From Persicaria tinctoria (taxonomy: Eukaryota > Streptophyta > Magnoliopsida > Caryophyllales > Polygonaceae): 64,000 nucleotides of DNA. This document shows positions 54,801 to 64,000 of this stretch, piece after piece. The notes beneath the pieces are model-generated. The model did no database searches. It had not been told where the DNA came from and was given only the letters and a program-made list of their open reading frames with translations. How positions within the stretch are numbered: the stretch's first letter is position 1; each line of letters starts with the position of its first letter. The DNA is taken from positions 40,601,115 through 40,665,114 of the forward strand of contig JBANSL010000012.1 of the NCBI GenBank assembly GCA_037127255.1, in the 5' to 3' direction. The translations under genes were made by a program, and so were the position numbers.

Positions 54801-55952
54801 GATTGACTTGATAATTTTTCGATTGCGTCTTCCTGAAGCCACTCGATGGAAATAGGAGGAATTAGTATCCGCTAATTTTAGGTGTTTTGATTTAGCTCTT
54901 TGGTTCCAGTATGTTTTTTGAAAGAGGAGTAGTTTTTCTCTTTTTGCTAGGAGGGCTTGTTCTTTGGCTTGTGTGTTTACGTGTTGGCTTAGGTGAACTT
55001 TTGATTGGATTTCTAATAAAGATTCATCCACTTCTTGTAATTGTCTAAATATGTTTCCAAACATTCTTTTATTCCAGGCCTTGGCTTTTTGTTTGAAGAT
55101 TTTTGATCTGTACATGAGTTGAAACATTGGAGAGTCAGCGCAGGTTGCTCTCCAAGATTGTTTAACTATATTGCGGAAGTCTTTTGTTTGGAGCCATACA
55201 TTTTCAAACTTGAACGGTGGTGGTTTGAAGGGGATATTTTTGGATAGGTTGATTGTAATTGGGCAATGGTCCGAGTTCGAGAATGTGCCGTTCTTAGTAA
55301 TAAGATCTGGGAACATGTTGATAATAGGACGATGAACTAATACCCTGTCGAGTTTTTCATAAACATTATCCAGACCTACTTGTTTTTTCCTCCAAGTAAA
55401 CGGGTTTCCAAAAGATGGGATTTCCACTAAAGAGCAAGTATCCTTGAAGTCCAATAGTCTCTTAAATCTGTCGGGCGATGTTACAGCCCCTCCACTTTTA
55501 TCCAAAGGTTGACTTATGTCATTTAGATCACCCATTACTAGAAATGGGAGATTGCTTTGGGTAATAATTTGAGCGAGTGTATGCCAAAATTCTGCTTTCT
55601 CTACAAGTTGTGGTGGGGCACATACGAATAGCATAAGACACTGGAATCCTTCCGAGAGATTTTCATACTGTACACCAATGATTCTTGGGAGGTGTACTAC
55701 CACCGATATTGTTTCATTAAGGAAGGAATTTTCATTCCATAGTAGCGTAATGCCTCCTGATCGACCCGAAGCCGGGGACCAGCAGATGTTAGTGTATCCC
55801 GCCGTTTTCCAAAGAGATTCTTCCGGTTCGTTTTCAGTTTTAGTTTCCGATAGGATCATCATTTGTACATGATCTGTCATACGCCAGGCAATGATATCTG
55901 TCCAGAAGGTTCTTTTTCCGATGCCCCTACAGTTCCAATACCTTATTATCAT
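51828..55952 (-). pseudogene. LINE ORF2: endonuclease, reverse transcriptase, zinc-binding RT region, RNase H
   Basis: 1374 codons in one frame from ATG 55952, cut by TGA (53424-53426) and TAA (52122-52124). Domains in order: APE-type endonuclease (W-N-C-R-G-I-G, S-E-T-K, M-G-D-L-N-D-I, S-D-H-C-P-I); reverse transcriptase with D-M-E-K-A-Y-D-R-V-D-W, G-L-R-Q-G-D-P-L-S-P and F-A-D-D-I-I-I-F; the zinc-binding RT-associated region (F-I-W-K-I, then C-C-F-C and H-I-F-L-E-C-P); and plant-type RNase H with F-D-G-S-S, A-E-A-L-A-L, E-G-D-S-K and N-R-V-A-D supplying all four acidic residues. It nicks target DNA and copies the LINE RNA. The TGA lies where relatives have tryptophan (TGG). No frameshift was seen. 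Confidence 0.95.
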
Positions 55953-58900
55953 AATTCCCCTATGTCGATATAGGCAAACATGGTGCGTTTCGGCCCATAC
56001 CAGCTTGTTTCCCTTTTAGCAACTACTCGTAAGATTTGGGAATTTACCATACTAATTTGATAGCATGTCAAGTTGATCCTTAGGGGTTCTAATTTCGTGC
56101 CAGAATGTTTTTTATTTGGTTTTAACAACCTCCTTATACACTCGAGTACTGTTTTCCTTGTTTCGTTTATGAGTTTATTTACCCAAATAAAGTTTGTTAT
56201 CATTTTACATGAGTTGGAATTAAAACCAACCTTCTGCATATCACCATTTGTATTTATATGAATTTTATTCATTTTAATGAGAAAGCAATATTCATGAGAT
56301 TGAGTGGTCTGGCAGTTTGTTTCCCAAAGAGTATTCAGAACCGATTGTTCACCATATTTAATTAAACCAACCTGTATTTTACCCACACAAGGGGATGTTG
56401 AAAGAGTTTGTGAAATTTTGCACATCTTAGCTACACATCTGAACATCAGAAGATGTCTTATGAAAGCACTAAATGCATATGCTTGACAGGACGAATCATA
56501 AGCCACTACATGCTTGAAGATGTAAACCAATACTTGCATATACACTTGAACATCAATAGCCTTTAACCAAGCAGCCATGCCACAATTTAACATCAATAAT
56601 ACAGACCACCAGTAGGCCTTCTGCAAGCCAATTGTGATTATCAAGCCTTTGGAGGGAGGTGTGCAACTTCTAAAGAGAAGGATGTTTGTTGTGTAACTTA
56701 TCACCCATACAGGTTCAACATACAAGATTGAAAGAAAATAATTCGATCCTATCCAAAACTCATCCACACAATGAATCATGATAATACACCACCAGTTAAC
56801 ATACCTGGATTGTTTGTAGAGAACACCCATCAGTAGGGACCACTCTACATCGATTCGCCATGGGCTTTTCGTGCTAACCCGGAGTTCAGACTTGGATTTC
56901 TCATCCTCCCTTAACAAGTACAGCTGAAATCTCACCAAAGTAAAGGCACCTGGGGCAACTCTATACCACAAGCTTGTTCCTTTTCCCGGGTTTGTGCTCG
57001 GTATTGCATCATAATTAGATCTATTTTCATCCACCTCAGAAGCGAGTTTTTCTTCAAAGTTTGATTTTGGGCCCTTTCGGGAGGTATTCAATGGGACAGC
57101 AGAAGATGCTGAACCCATGGTTTGTTTTCTTTTGTTCTCGACAACCGAGATAAACTCAGACAAACAGTAGTCACAATTGTTAGATACTTGGTACATGAGG
57201 AAACAAAGAAATTGGAGAAGGGATTGAATCCAATTGCACACACAAACTAATTTATTCATAATGATATATTCTAAAAAGATCTGTCTGTTTGCAATGTAGA
57301 CAAACAAAGGAATAAACACAGTCCATACGAGTCTGGTAGGGACAACAAATGATACACAAAATTCATACAGGCACAAATCAAGATTTTGAGACATCTTTGC
57401 ACACCACACATTGGTTAAGATTATAATCCAATAGTTTAATACATGTAGAACACAAATAAACTTGTTCAAGCTGTAAACAGATTCACTAAGATCGTTTTTT
57501 TTGCAATAGCCCTTCAGCTGGGAAGAAGTGATATAAACTACATGAGATTCATCTTTGCAGTTGCCGGGAGCAGGGATAACAGGGTCACTTACACCTAGCT
57601 GTTCGGACTCAAAACCCTTAATGAAAGGAACATGAGGAGCAACAATAAGTGTAAATGACAGTTCAATAAAGCTAGATTTAATAAATCTGCTAAGTACCCT
57701 TATAGTGATTTTAACTAACAGATTAACAGGAGAGTCAATCATCTGCTCAACATCATACTCAATCCTATTTCCCTCCAACCCCGGATTGCAAAGGATGAAT
57801 TTCAAGAGACTGATCAGCAAAAATCCCAAATATGCATCAGCAGGGATGTAGACAAGAAACAAATAGTTTAAACCGAAGAGCCGAGTGTAAAGGAACCCAA
57901 GGAACACCCGGACAGTAACAGAGTAAACCATTTGCCAAATGGAAAAAAAATTCACTCTATTGGAGTCTGAACAAGGTTTAGAATCCAGCCACCACACAAG
58001 GGCTAGACAGGGCTCACTCGGCAGTTTATATCCGGCCTCATTGGGGGACAAAGCCCCCTCAGCCTCCGAGTTGTCGACACTAATGTCGTTGCCCTTTCGG
58101 GAGTTTTTGCCCTTTCGGGATTTGTTGTTGCCCTTTCGGGACTTGTTGTTGCCCTTTCGGGACTTGTTGTTGGAGGTAAAGCGTGAAAAGGAATACACCT
58201 CATCCACGAATGTATTCAGACACCGAAAGGAGGTGTTGTTGTGTGACCAATAAAGCATGTAAACAAAAATAAAAGTCAGAGATAGGGATTCCATGAGGAG
58301 ATTAATATCATAATTGAGTATGACCAATACCAGGAGTTTTAGCATAAACCTGTTTGTGGATCTATCCTCAACAGAAGAGTTGGAAGAAAGCACAACCCCA
58401 ACGAGTCCGCGCCAATGAAAGCCAGCTAACAGACCATCCACCCTCTCCCAACCGACAGACCAGGGAACGCCACCCTCGAAACTCTGCCCACTGCCAAACG
58501 AGCGACCACCGGCCAAGGAAACCCTAACCCCCGCGGAGAGGGATTTCTTTCTCTTTCTGAAATCCTTCACCAAGTAGCATTTGATTAGCCTCCATAGCAG
58601 ATTGACAACCCCCCTTTCAACGACAGCCCAGCCACACACGGCCGAGCACCAGAGACGAAAGAGAAGCGAAGAAGAAAAATGATTTCTTGGATTGTATGCA
58701 GCCGAAATAGACAACGATTCCGGCGAAATCAGAGAACTTTGATATGAAATAGAGTAGAACATGGCTGGACCGATGAAAGGATTCGAAGGGATGGGTGAAA
58801 AAGACGACTCACAGGCGAACAACGACCGTCCTGAAGAGCCATACTTCACCTCAGATAGCGCACAAATCAGATGAAAAAGAGGTACAAGGGGCCAGATCCA

Positions 58901-59026
58901 GAAAGGATAAGACCATAGATAGTTCATAGAGTTGGGATTAGGGGTTTTTGCCCAGAGAAAAGGTTCGAAAATGGAGGTGAACTGATGAGATTGGGCGGCG
59001 CGTGCAAAGCGCGTACTTTTGCCCAA
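55949..59026 (-). CDS. Long hydrophobic ORF in the ORF1 position of the LINE
   Basis: 1025 codons without a stop. The frame can start at TTG 59026 or, more likely, at the first ATG, 58927. It ends TGA inside the ATGA that starts ORF2. I see neither the DUF4283 domain nor the C-C-H-C knuckle of plant L1 ORF1. Instead the product is rich in L, F, Y, W and C, with at least six long hydrophobic stretches (roughly residues 230-260, 375-425, 435-470, 525-550, 560-620 and 745-850), and a basic tandem repeat near residues 287-315 (N-N-K-S-R-K-G units) followed by an acidic patch. Open length this great in AT-rich DNA argues against chance, but the T-rich sense strand alone biases codons to hydrophobic residues, so translation is unproven. 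Confidence 0.5.
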   Translation of the reverse strand: MGKSTRFARAAQSHQFTSIFEPFLWAKTPNPNSMNYLWSYPFWIWPLVPLFHLICALSEVKYGSSGRSLFACESSFSPIPSNPFIGPAMFYSISYQSSLISPESLSISAAYNPRNHFSSSLLFRLWCSAVCGWAVVERGVVNLLWRLIKCYLVKDFRKRKKSLSAGVRVSLAGGRSFGSGQSFEGGVPWSVGWERVDGLLAGFHWRGLVGVVLSSNSSVEDRSTNRFMLKLLVLVILNYDINLLMESLSLTFIFVYMLYWSHNNTSFRCLNTFVDEVYSFSRFTSNNKSRKGNNKSRKGNNKSRKGKNSRKGNDISVDNSEAEGALSPNEAGYKLPSEPCLALVWWLDSKPCSDSNRVNFFSIWQMVYSVTVRVFLGFLYTRLFGLNYLFLVYIPADAYLGFLLISLLKFILCNPGLEGNRIEYDVEQMIDSPVNLLVKITIRVLSRFIKSSFIELSFTLIVAPHVPFIKGFESEQLGVSDPVIPAPGNCKDESHVVYITSSQLKGYCKKNDLSESVYSLNKFICVLHVLNYWIIILTNVWCAKMSQNLDLCLYEFCVSFVVPTRLVWTVFIPLFVYIANRQIFLEYIIMNKLVCVCNWIQSLLQFLCFLMYQVSNNCDYCLSEFISVVENKRKQTMGSASSAVPLNTSRKGPKSNFEEKLASEVDENRSNYDAIPSTNPGKGTSLWYRVAPGAFTLVRFQLYLLREDEKSKSELRVSTKSPWRIDVEWSLLMGVLYKQSRYVNWWCIIMIHCVDEFWIGSNYFLSILYVEPVWVISYTTNILLFRSCTPPSKGLIITIGLQKAYWWSVLLMLNCGMAAWLKAIDVQVYMQVLVYIFKHVVAYDSSCQAYAFSAFIRHLLMFRCVAKMCKISQTLSTSPCVGKIQVGLIKYGEQSVLNTLWETNCQTTQSHEYCFLIKMNKIHINTNGDMQKVGFNSNSCKMITNFIWVNKLINETRKTVLECIRRLLKPNKKHSGTKLEPLRINLTCYQISMVNSQILRVVAKRETSWYGPKRTMFAYIDIGEL
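58086..58168 (-). repeat. CCCGAAAGGG array in LINE ORF1
   Basis: Four close copies of TCCCGAAAGGGC on the minus strand, 18-24 nt apart, in frame (S-R-K-G). A fifth copy lies near 57073-57084. In RNA each can pair CCC with GGG around a GAAA loop, the stable GNRA tetraloop type. Confidence 0.85.
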
Positions 59027-59063
59027 AGAAAGGGTTTCTCTTATAGCGGGAACTATTCCAGCC

Positions 59064-59075
59064 CAGTGGTGGATA
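59064..59075. repeat. LINE target-site duplication, right copy
   Basis: CAGTGGTGGATA, identical to 51760-51771. Confidence 0.95.
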
Positions 59076-59938
59076 TAGTAATATAGAGTTAGGAATCACA
59101 ACAAAAAGATAAAATTTTGCAAATTTTTAATTATTTCATTAAGAACTTAAAGGAGTTTTAAATTTGTCGATTTTAAAATAATGGATTATGTAAAGTATAA
59201 ATAATAGACTGTATAAAACCCACTAATTTCATTTTCTACAATCAAACTATATATAAAACAATTTTAAACCCTATGAAATTTAAAATTCTAATAGCGGTAA
59301 GACTCATAGATGAATACCAAAAACATAATTAAGAGCCAAATTAGACAACAGTTGAAAAAAGTTGGTAGATTGAGATTCTAGACACACACATGATATTATG
59401 ATAGGGAGAATTCGGAGAAAGATTAAGGTGAAATTTTTTTGTCATAGTTTAATTAAAGGTACATATACATGGGCTTGATTTTGGCCCAATAAATCAAGCT
59501 TACTATAAAAAATTACCCAACAATATCCTTTTTTTCATTTTGCTCCTAAAATTTTTACCCAGCAATTCGGTTCGCATCTGGTAAAAAATACCCCAAATCC
59601 ATAAGAGATTTGCAAACATATATATCCAAGATGAATTAATTAAATAAACCATAAGATACATATTCTCTTAATTTGCGGAAAAAGGATAAATTTGGATAGA
59701 AAAAAGAAATTAAAAAAGAAATAAAATTTGAAAATTGAAAGATAAATTAACACATAAAAAAGGAAAAAAAAGCAGAAAAAGAAAAATAGAAAAAGAAAAT
59801 TATCTCAGGAAAAAAAAGGAAAGAAGAAAGTCAAGAAAAACACATCTCACCTTCGTTGTCCTTTGCAAGCTCTCCTCTTAGACCGACCGGTGTTCATCCT
59901 CCGCGGCGGCGTCTCACCAAATCACACGCTTCGCCCCC
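59076..59938. other. AT-rich interval without genes
   Basis: Long A-rich runs (59690-59850) and then a GC-richer patch (CTCCGCGGCGGCGTCTCACC near 59895-59920) directly before the J LTR. No ORF, TIR or LTR edge seen. It could be original intergenic DNA. Confidence 0.6.
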
Positions 59939-61321
59939 TTACGGAGGGAAAACCTGTCGTTGATTGACTCGTCAAAGAAACTCAAACCTATAACTAGTAT
60001 AGCAATAAGTAAGAGGTCGATCCACAGAGAAAGTTATAATTCCAGTATGATTCAAGTGTCAATTAAAGTAACCAAATTTGGGGTTTTTTAAGTGTGAAAG
60101 ATCCGCCTTTTATCAAAACGGATTAAAGGAAGCAAGAGTAAATGATTTTGGTTTAGACAATTATGAGAATCAATTCTACCTACAATTTTCCACTTTATTT
60201 GGTTAAAACAATCCTTGTAACTTCTTCTCGTCCTATTAAGTTTCCTATGAATGCCCTTGTCCCGACCTAATATAGTTACTAGTCCAATCAGTCCTAGAAA
60301 CCCTTATCAATCGAACAGTCCCTAAAGAGAGATTTAACTCAATTGATAGCTTTGAGTCCAGAGATTAGCCAAGGTATTTACAGTCCTTAAAGAGGGATTT
60401 AACAACACATCCAACTTCCTACTTGTTCAATTAGTTCAATCAGCCCTGGAGGAATAAGTTTGCTACTTAGGTTAAGGTTCACAATCAGGAATCTACAAAA
60501 CCTTAGCAATTGAATTGATCTAACAAGTTGGCCAGACAAGAAAGAACAAAACAATAGACAATTAAGCATAAATAAGTTGAAGCATTCAAATATAGGAAAC
60601 AAGGAACGAAAATTAGAAACTCACAATCAATCCAAATAAAGCTTCAAATTGCAGGCAGAATAGATGAGTTTAGTTCCTCATGGAAGACATCGCTCAAATC
60701 TCTAAAGTGTCTCATGAACGTCAGAATAGAATAGAAGTAGTAGAAAAATAGCTTAAAGTCGGTCTTATAACAATCCAAGTCGGCCATGAAACAACATAAT
60801 AACAACTAGGGTTTTCTTAAAACAAAACGTAGCGTCTAGCGATGACGACCAATGCTGCGGCCGCGACACACATGTTGCGGCCGCGGCATCAGCAGTTTTT
60901 TCCCAACCCGGAACATCCATACTGGTTGCGGCCGCGGCACACATGCTGCGGCCGCTACATCGTTCTTTCACGAAAAATCTGTCTTGAATTTCCGACGTAT
61001 GGTCATAATCCAAAAAGTGCAAAACAAGTTCAGCATGCATGGCGACAACTTCTGCAGACTTGTTCTTCATTTAGGTTCACTTCTTCTTCTCATGACCTCT
61101 TGAGATCTTCATGAAAGCTTCTTCGATCAACTATACATTCTCATATAATGCGTTATCAACTCCTGTCTCATTATCGGATCCACCATAACTGAAATAATCA
61201 ATAAAAGTGTGTAGATTCCGACTCCTTCCAAAAATACTCACAAGATGCAAATTAACTATAGATTGTGCACGAAATGCAACCTAACTAGCCTAAAAATGCC
61301 TATCTAAGATATGCATTATCA
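59939..61321 (-). repeat. 3' LTR of J
   Basis: 1383 bp; plus-strand edge TTACGGAGGG (TG changed to TT) and end ATGCATTATCA. Four GCGGCCGC palindromes lie at 60857-60864, 60877-60884, 60928-60935 and 60948-60955, 366-464 bp from the LTR 5' end. It matches the visible part of the 5' LTR with few differences. Confidence 0.9.
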
Positions 61322-62689
61322 AATTCTCCCACACTTAACCTTTGCTTGTCCACAAGCAATGATAGAATGAACACGAATCAATGCATCCCATGGGAAATCC
61401 CTTCAAGTTTCAACCTCATCAAAAAGCAACATTATAGCAGGTGGAAACATAAACCAAGCAAAGAAACGTCATAGCATGTATTCCAGTGATCAAAGCTTAG
61501 AAATAGACATCATCCAACCTCACAGAAATATGTGTTTCACTCATGTATTTAAGCTTTAAGGTACAACTCTCAACTCAAACCAACGTGCACTAAACTCATA
61601 GACATTGACCACCATATCACCAAATATCTACCGAAATGTCATTACTTGCGGGACACAATAAAGAAAACTAAATAAAATGTGACACTTTTTCTTTTCTTTT
61701 TTTCTTTTTTTTTTCTTTTTTTTCTTGTCTTGGTGCTTTCCTTACGCGAGGCGCAAACATGGGTGTCATGAATTGCCTCGGTCTATCAACTCCTCAACCT
61801 ACTAATATGAAGTCCACTTGAACATTTTTTGACGCAAGTTGCAAATATGGGTGTCATGAATGAACATGGTTACTCAATGATCAAGCTTTCTTTCCTAGTG
61901 GATAGTTTTCAACACTTTTTTGCACGAATCATACCCATGGGTGTCAAGCATAGATCCGGTTACTAAGTGCATCAACCATTGACACCTTATTCACTAAATA
62001 TGTACAAATTCAAACAAAACACTCAAAATATAACATAAACTCCGCAAGCAACAAACATGTCCATCGGTCTTTCAAAATAGATATTGCAGTCAATGCCAGA
62101 GGTAGCAACACAAGGAGATTAATTCACACAATTGAGCAAAAGAATTCAAATAAGTCCAAACATTCTCACAAGGTCATGTTTTTAGGATTTCAATCATACT
62201 TTAGCTCAATCATACATGCTCAATTATATTTGCTAGCTCATTTCCACAAAAATCAAATTTAGATAAGGCCAAAACATCCAAAACTCCATGTGATTTTTAT
62301 GAACATGCTTGAAATTTAAATTAGAGGACAAACTAAGCCAGATGGGTATTTAAATAACACATATGTATGCAATGCATGCTTATTTTTGTTTTTTTTGATT
62401 TTTTTTAATTACAAAAATAAACAAGAAATTAATAAAAAAATGATTACATAAATTAAACATGGTGCAGAAATTTAAATATGATCTCCTATATGCACTATAT
62501 ATACAAAATTCCTCTCCCCAACACTTAAAGTTTTCATTGTCCTCAATGAAACAATAAAGACAACAAAATTAAATCAAATATACTCAGGGTGAAGGAAAAG
62601 GAAAAGAAAGAAAAACTTACATCGGGTTGCCTCCCGAGAAGCGCCTTGTTTCATGTCATTGGCTCGACGTAATGTTGAAGCTCAAGACA
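61322..62689 (-). other. 3' noncoding region of J
   Basis: Minus strand TTGTGGACAAGCAAAGG then TTAAGTGTGGGAGAA (61322-61360), the polypurine signature, and a second similar one near 62513-62550 (CATTGAGGACAATGAAAAC, then TTAAGTGTTGGGG). Poly-T runs at 61690-61725 and 62385-62410. No gene. Confidence 0.75.
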
Positions 62690-63385
62690 CTAATCAGACA
62701 TAGTCAAAGCCCTCATCAACCTGTCAAACTCTTGTGCACAACTAACAAACAAACATGCACTACATATAAATAAATTGAAACTAAATATTAATATATTTAA
62801 GAACTGTTTCAACTTATTGTATTCATGAGCTTAACAACCCACAGAGGGTATATAATACCACCAATTGAGTTCTATTGGTGGCTTGTCAAAGTAGGAGTCA
62901 AATGGATCAACGTATCCACCAATATTCTCTCTAGTGCAAGAGACAACCTTTACTTGCTCTGTAGCCTCAGCAGTAGGCTCTAGATCAGATTCATCAATGC
63001 GGGAGCTAGGGATGATCTCGTCAGATGGAGTGTGGTCTTCCTCTACCTTCTCAATGTGATTTTCCACCATGACCTCAAGAGGTGCAACAGAGGTCTCAAA
63101 GATTTGAGATACTGGAGAAAGTGACTCGTTCTGCGCAAATTGATGATCCATGTAGCATAAAAATTCCCACATCTCCGAGAGTCCCATATCTAATAAACCT
63201 CCATCACTCATGCGCTTAGCAAGACTCCGCGTCTCAGAAGTCATGCCATCAAAGATGCATAGAAGCACTTCCCTTATACTAGCTTGATATTTCATTGAAT
63301 AAACATCGTTAATGTACTCCTGCAATTTGATGAAGTATTGATAAAACCTTTCTCCTTCTAACTGCAATAACCTCACCTTCAACAT
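62690..63385 (-). pseudogene. gag-like ORF of J with early stop
   Basis: ATG 63385 starts 184 open codons ending at a TAA (62831-62833) just after W-W-Y-Y-I-P. The same frame type continues to the terminal A-L-T-M-S-D near 62695, as in B and C. The N-terminal gag-like core is present (L-Q-L-E-G-E-R-F-Y-Q-Y-F; C-I-F-D-G-M-T-S-E-T-R; G-L-S-E-M-W-E-F-L-C-Y-M), as is the block Y-V-D-P-F-D-S-Y-F-D-K-P-P-I-E-L-N. The acidic middle is about 100 residues shorter than in C. The conserved ends and variable middle mark a real protein family. Confidence 0.8.
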
Positions 63386-63467
63386 ATGTTAGTAGCACGA
63401 GTGCGGACCATGTAAGTGGTCCACACCAAAAATCAGCACAAAAAAACACACAAGAATCAATAAATTT

Positions 63468-63484
63468 CCCTGGCAACGGCACCA
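63468..63484 (-). promoter_or_regulatory. Primer binding site of J
   Basis: Minus strand TGGTGCCGTTGCCAGGG, two bases inside the 5' LTR; tRNA-Asp-like with two differences. Confidence 0.8.
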
Positions 63485-63486
63485 AA

Positions 63487-64000
63487 TGACGGAGGGAAAA
63501 CCTGTCGTTAATCCGTCAAAGAAACTCAAACCTATAACTAGTATAGCAATAAGTAAGTTGTCGATCCACAGGGAAAGTTATAATTCCAGTATGATTCAAG
63601 TGTCAATTAAAGTAACCAAATTGGGGGTTTTTTTAGTGTGAAAGGTCCGCCTTTTATCAAAACGGATTAAAGGAAGCAAGAGTAAATGATTTTGGTTTAG
63701 ACAATTATGAGAAGCAATTCTACCTACAATTTTCCACTTTATTTGGTTGAAGTGATCCTTGTAACTTCTTCTCGTCCTATTAAGTTTCCTATGAATGCCC
63801 TTGTCCCGACCTAATATAGTTACTAGACCAATCAATCCTAGAAACCCTTATCAATCGAACAGTCCCTAAAGAGAGATTTAACTCAATTGATAGTTTTGAG
63901 TCCAGAGATTAGCCAAGGTATTTACAGTCCTTAAAGAAGGATTTAACAACACATCCAACTTCCTACTTGTTCAATTAGTTCAATCAGCCCTAGAGGAATA
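63487..64000 (-). repeat. 5' LTR of J, partial
   Basis: TGACGGAGGG at the primer side, matching 59939 onward (CCTGTCGTTNATNCGTCAAAG, TCGATCCACAG). It continues past the window edge. Confidence 0.9.

Larger units (their letters stand above)
51772..59063 (-). mobile_element. Full-length L1-type LINE retrotransposon, 7.3 kb
   Basis: Minus strand. It is bounded by a perfect 12-bp target duplication, with an 18-nt poly-A tail (poly-T at 51774-51791 on the plus strand). ORF1 (59026-55949) and ORF2 (55952-51828) overlap by four bases (ATGA). The 5' end is only 37 bp upstream of the open frame of ORF1. ORF2 has two stops. The perfect duplication and long open frames indicate recent insertion of a complete copy. 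Confidence 0.95.
59939..64000 (-). mobile_element. Element J: non-autonomous LTR retrotransposon, 5' LTR cut by window end
   Basis: 3' LTR 59939-61321, interior 61322-63486 (2165 bp), 5' LTR from 63487 beyond the window. It is built like C and B: polypurine signature, noncoding region, one gag-like ORF, tRNA-Asp-like primer site, no pol. It shares with C the block GTGCAAAACAAGTTCAGCATG and GCGACAACTT (61016-61060). Confidence 0.9.

Noticed and set aside
59890..59935. GC-rich patch before the J LTR as the 5' end of a host gene
   Set aside because: Too short, no open frame of note, no promoter or splice context that I can support.
61680..61730. Poly-T runs in J as a poly-A tail of a minus-strand retroposon
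   Set aside because: No target duplication or LINE/SINE body adjoins; similar T runs occur at the same place in A, C and the rest of J.

Overview
This is a stretch of nuclear DNA from a flowering plant, probably a eudicot, made almost entirely of transposable elements. The evidence is Tat/Athila-type Ty3/gypsy LTRs with tRNA-Asp-like primer sites, a CACTA (En/Spm) transposon with TNP2 and TNPA-like genes, and an L1-type LINE with an RNase H tail. I see no host gene that looks functional, no RNA gene and no CRISPR. The species cannot be fixed from the sequence.

Layout. I name the elements A to J. Bases 1-1786 are the 3' end of a plus-strand element (E0: end of pol, long 3' noncoding region, polypurine tract). 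An E-family LTR follows (1787-3656), then a heavily deleted E internal region (3657-5094) and a second E LTR that starts at 5095 and ends at 39442. That second LTR holds a deep nest. Minus-strand element D (5574-35360, recognisable gag-pol) contains minus-strand element B (9116-31981, target duplication CCCCC). B contains two insertions: a gag-protease-only element A (11912-21048) in its internal region, and an 8.1 kb CACTA transposon (23552-31665, target duplication TCT) in its 5' LTR. A truncated minus-strand E-like element F (35851-39165) interrupts the same E LTR. Next come relic G, split by the young element C (40970-46765, target duplication ATAGA), a plus-strand relic H (46963 to about 48230), about 3.5 kb of low-information sequence, a full-length LINE (51772-59063, target duplication CAGTGGTGGATA), 0.9 kb of AT-rich DNA, and element J, which runs off the right edge.

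How the parts relate. Only D, the CACTA element and the LINE encode replication or transposition enzymes, and all three carry broken reading frames. A has only gag-protease. B, C, J and H have a single ORF that I read as a very diverged gag core fused to a new C-terminal region. F has a different short ORF. All of these must be, or have been, mobilised by enzymes from elsewhere.

The most unusual signal is that each family carries its own short palindromic, mostly CpG-rich motif in several copies: TCGA-core 12- to 20-mers in A/E/F, GGCCGCGGGGCGGCC in C, GCGGCCGC in J, GGCGGCGGGCACCGTG in D, TGTTCACGGTGAACA in B, and CCCGAAAGGG in the LINE. In the LTR families the motifs sit at nearly the same distance (about 320-540 bp) from the 5' end of the LTR, recur in 3' noncoding regions, and in A and D also fall between protein domains.
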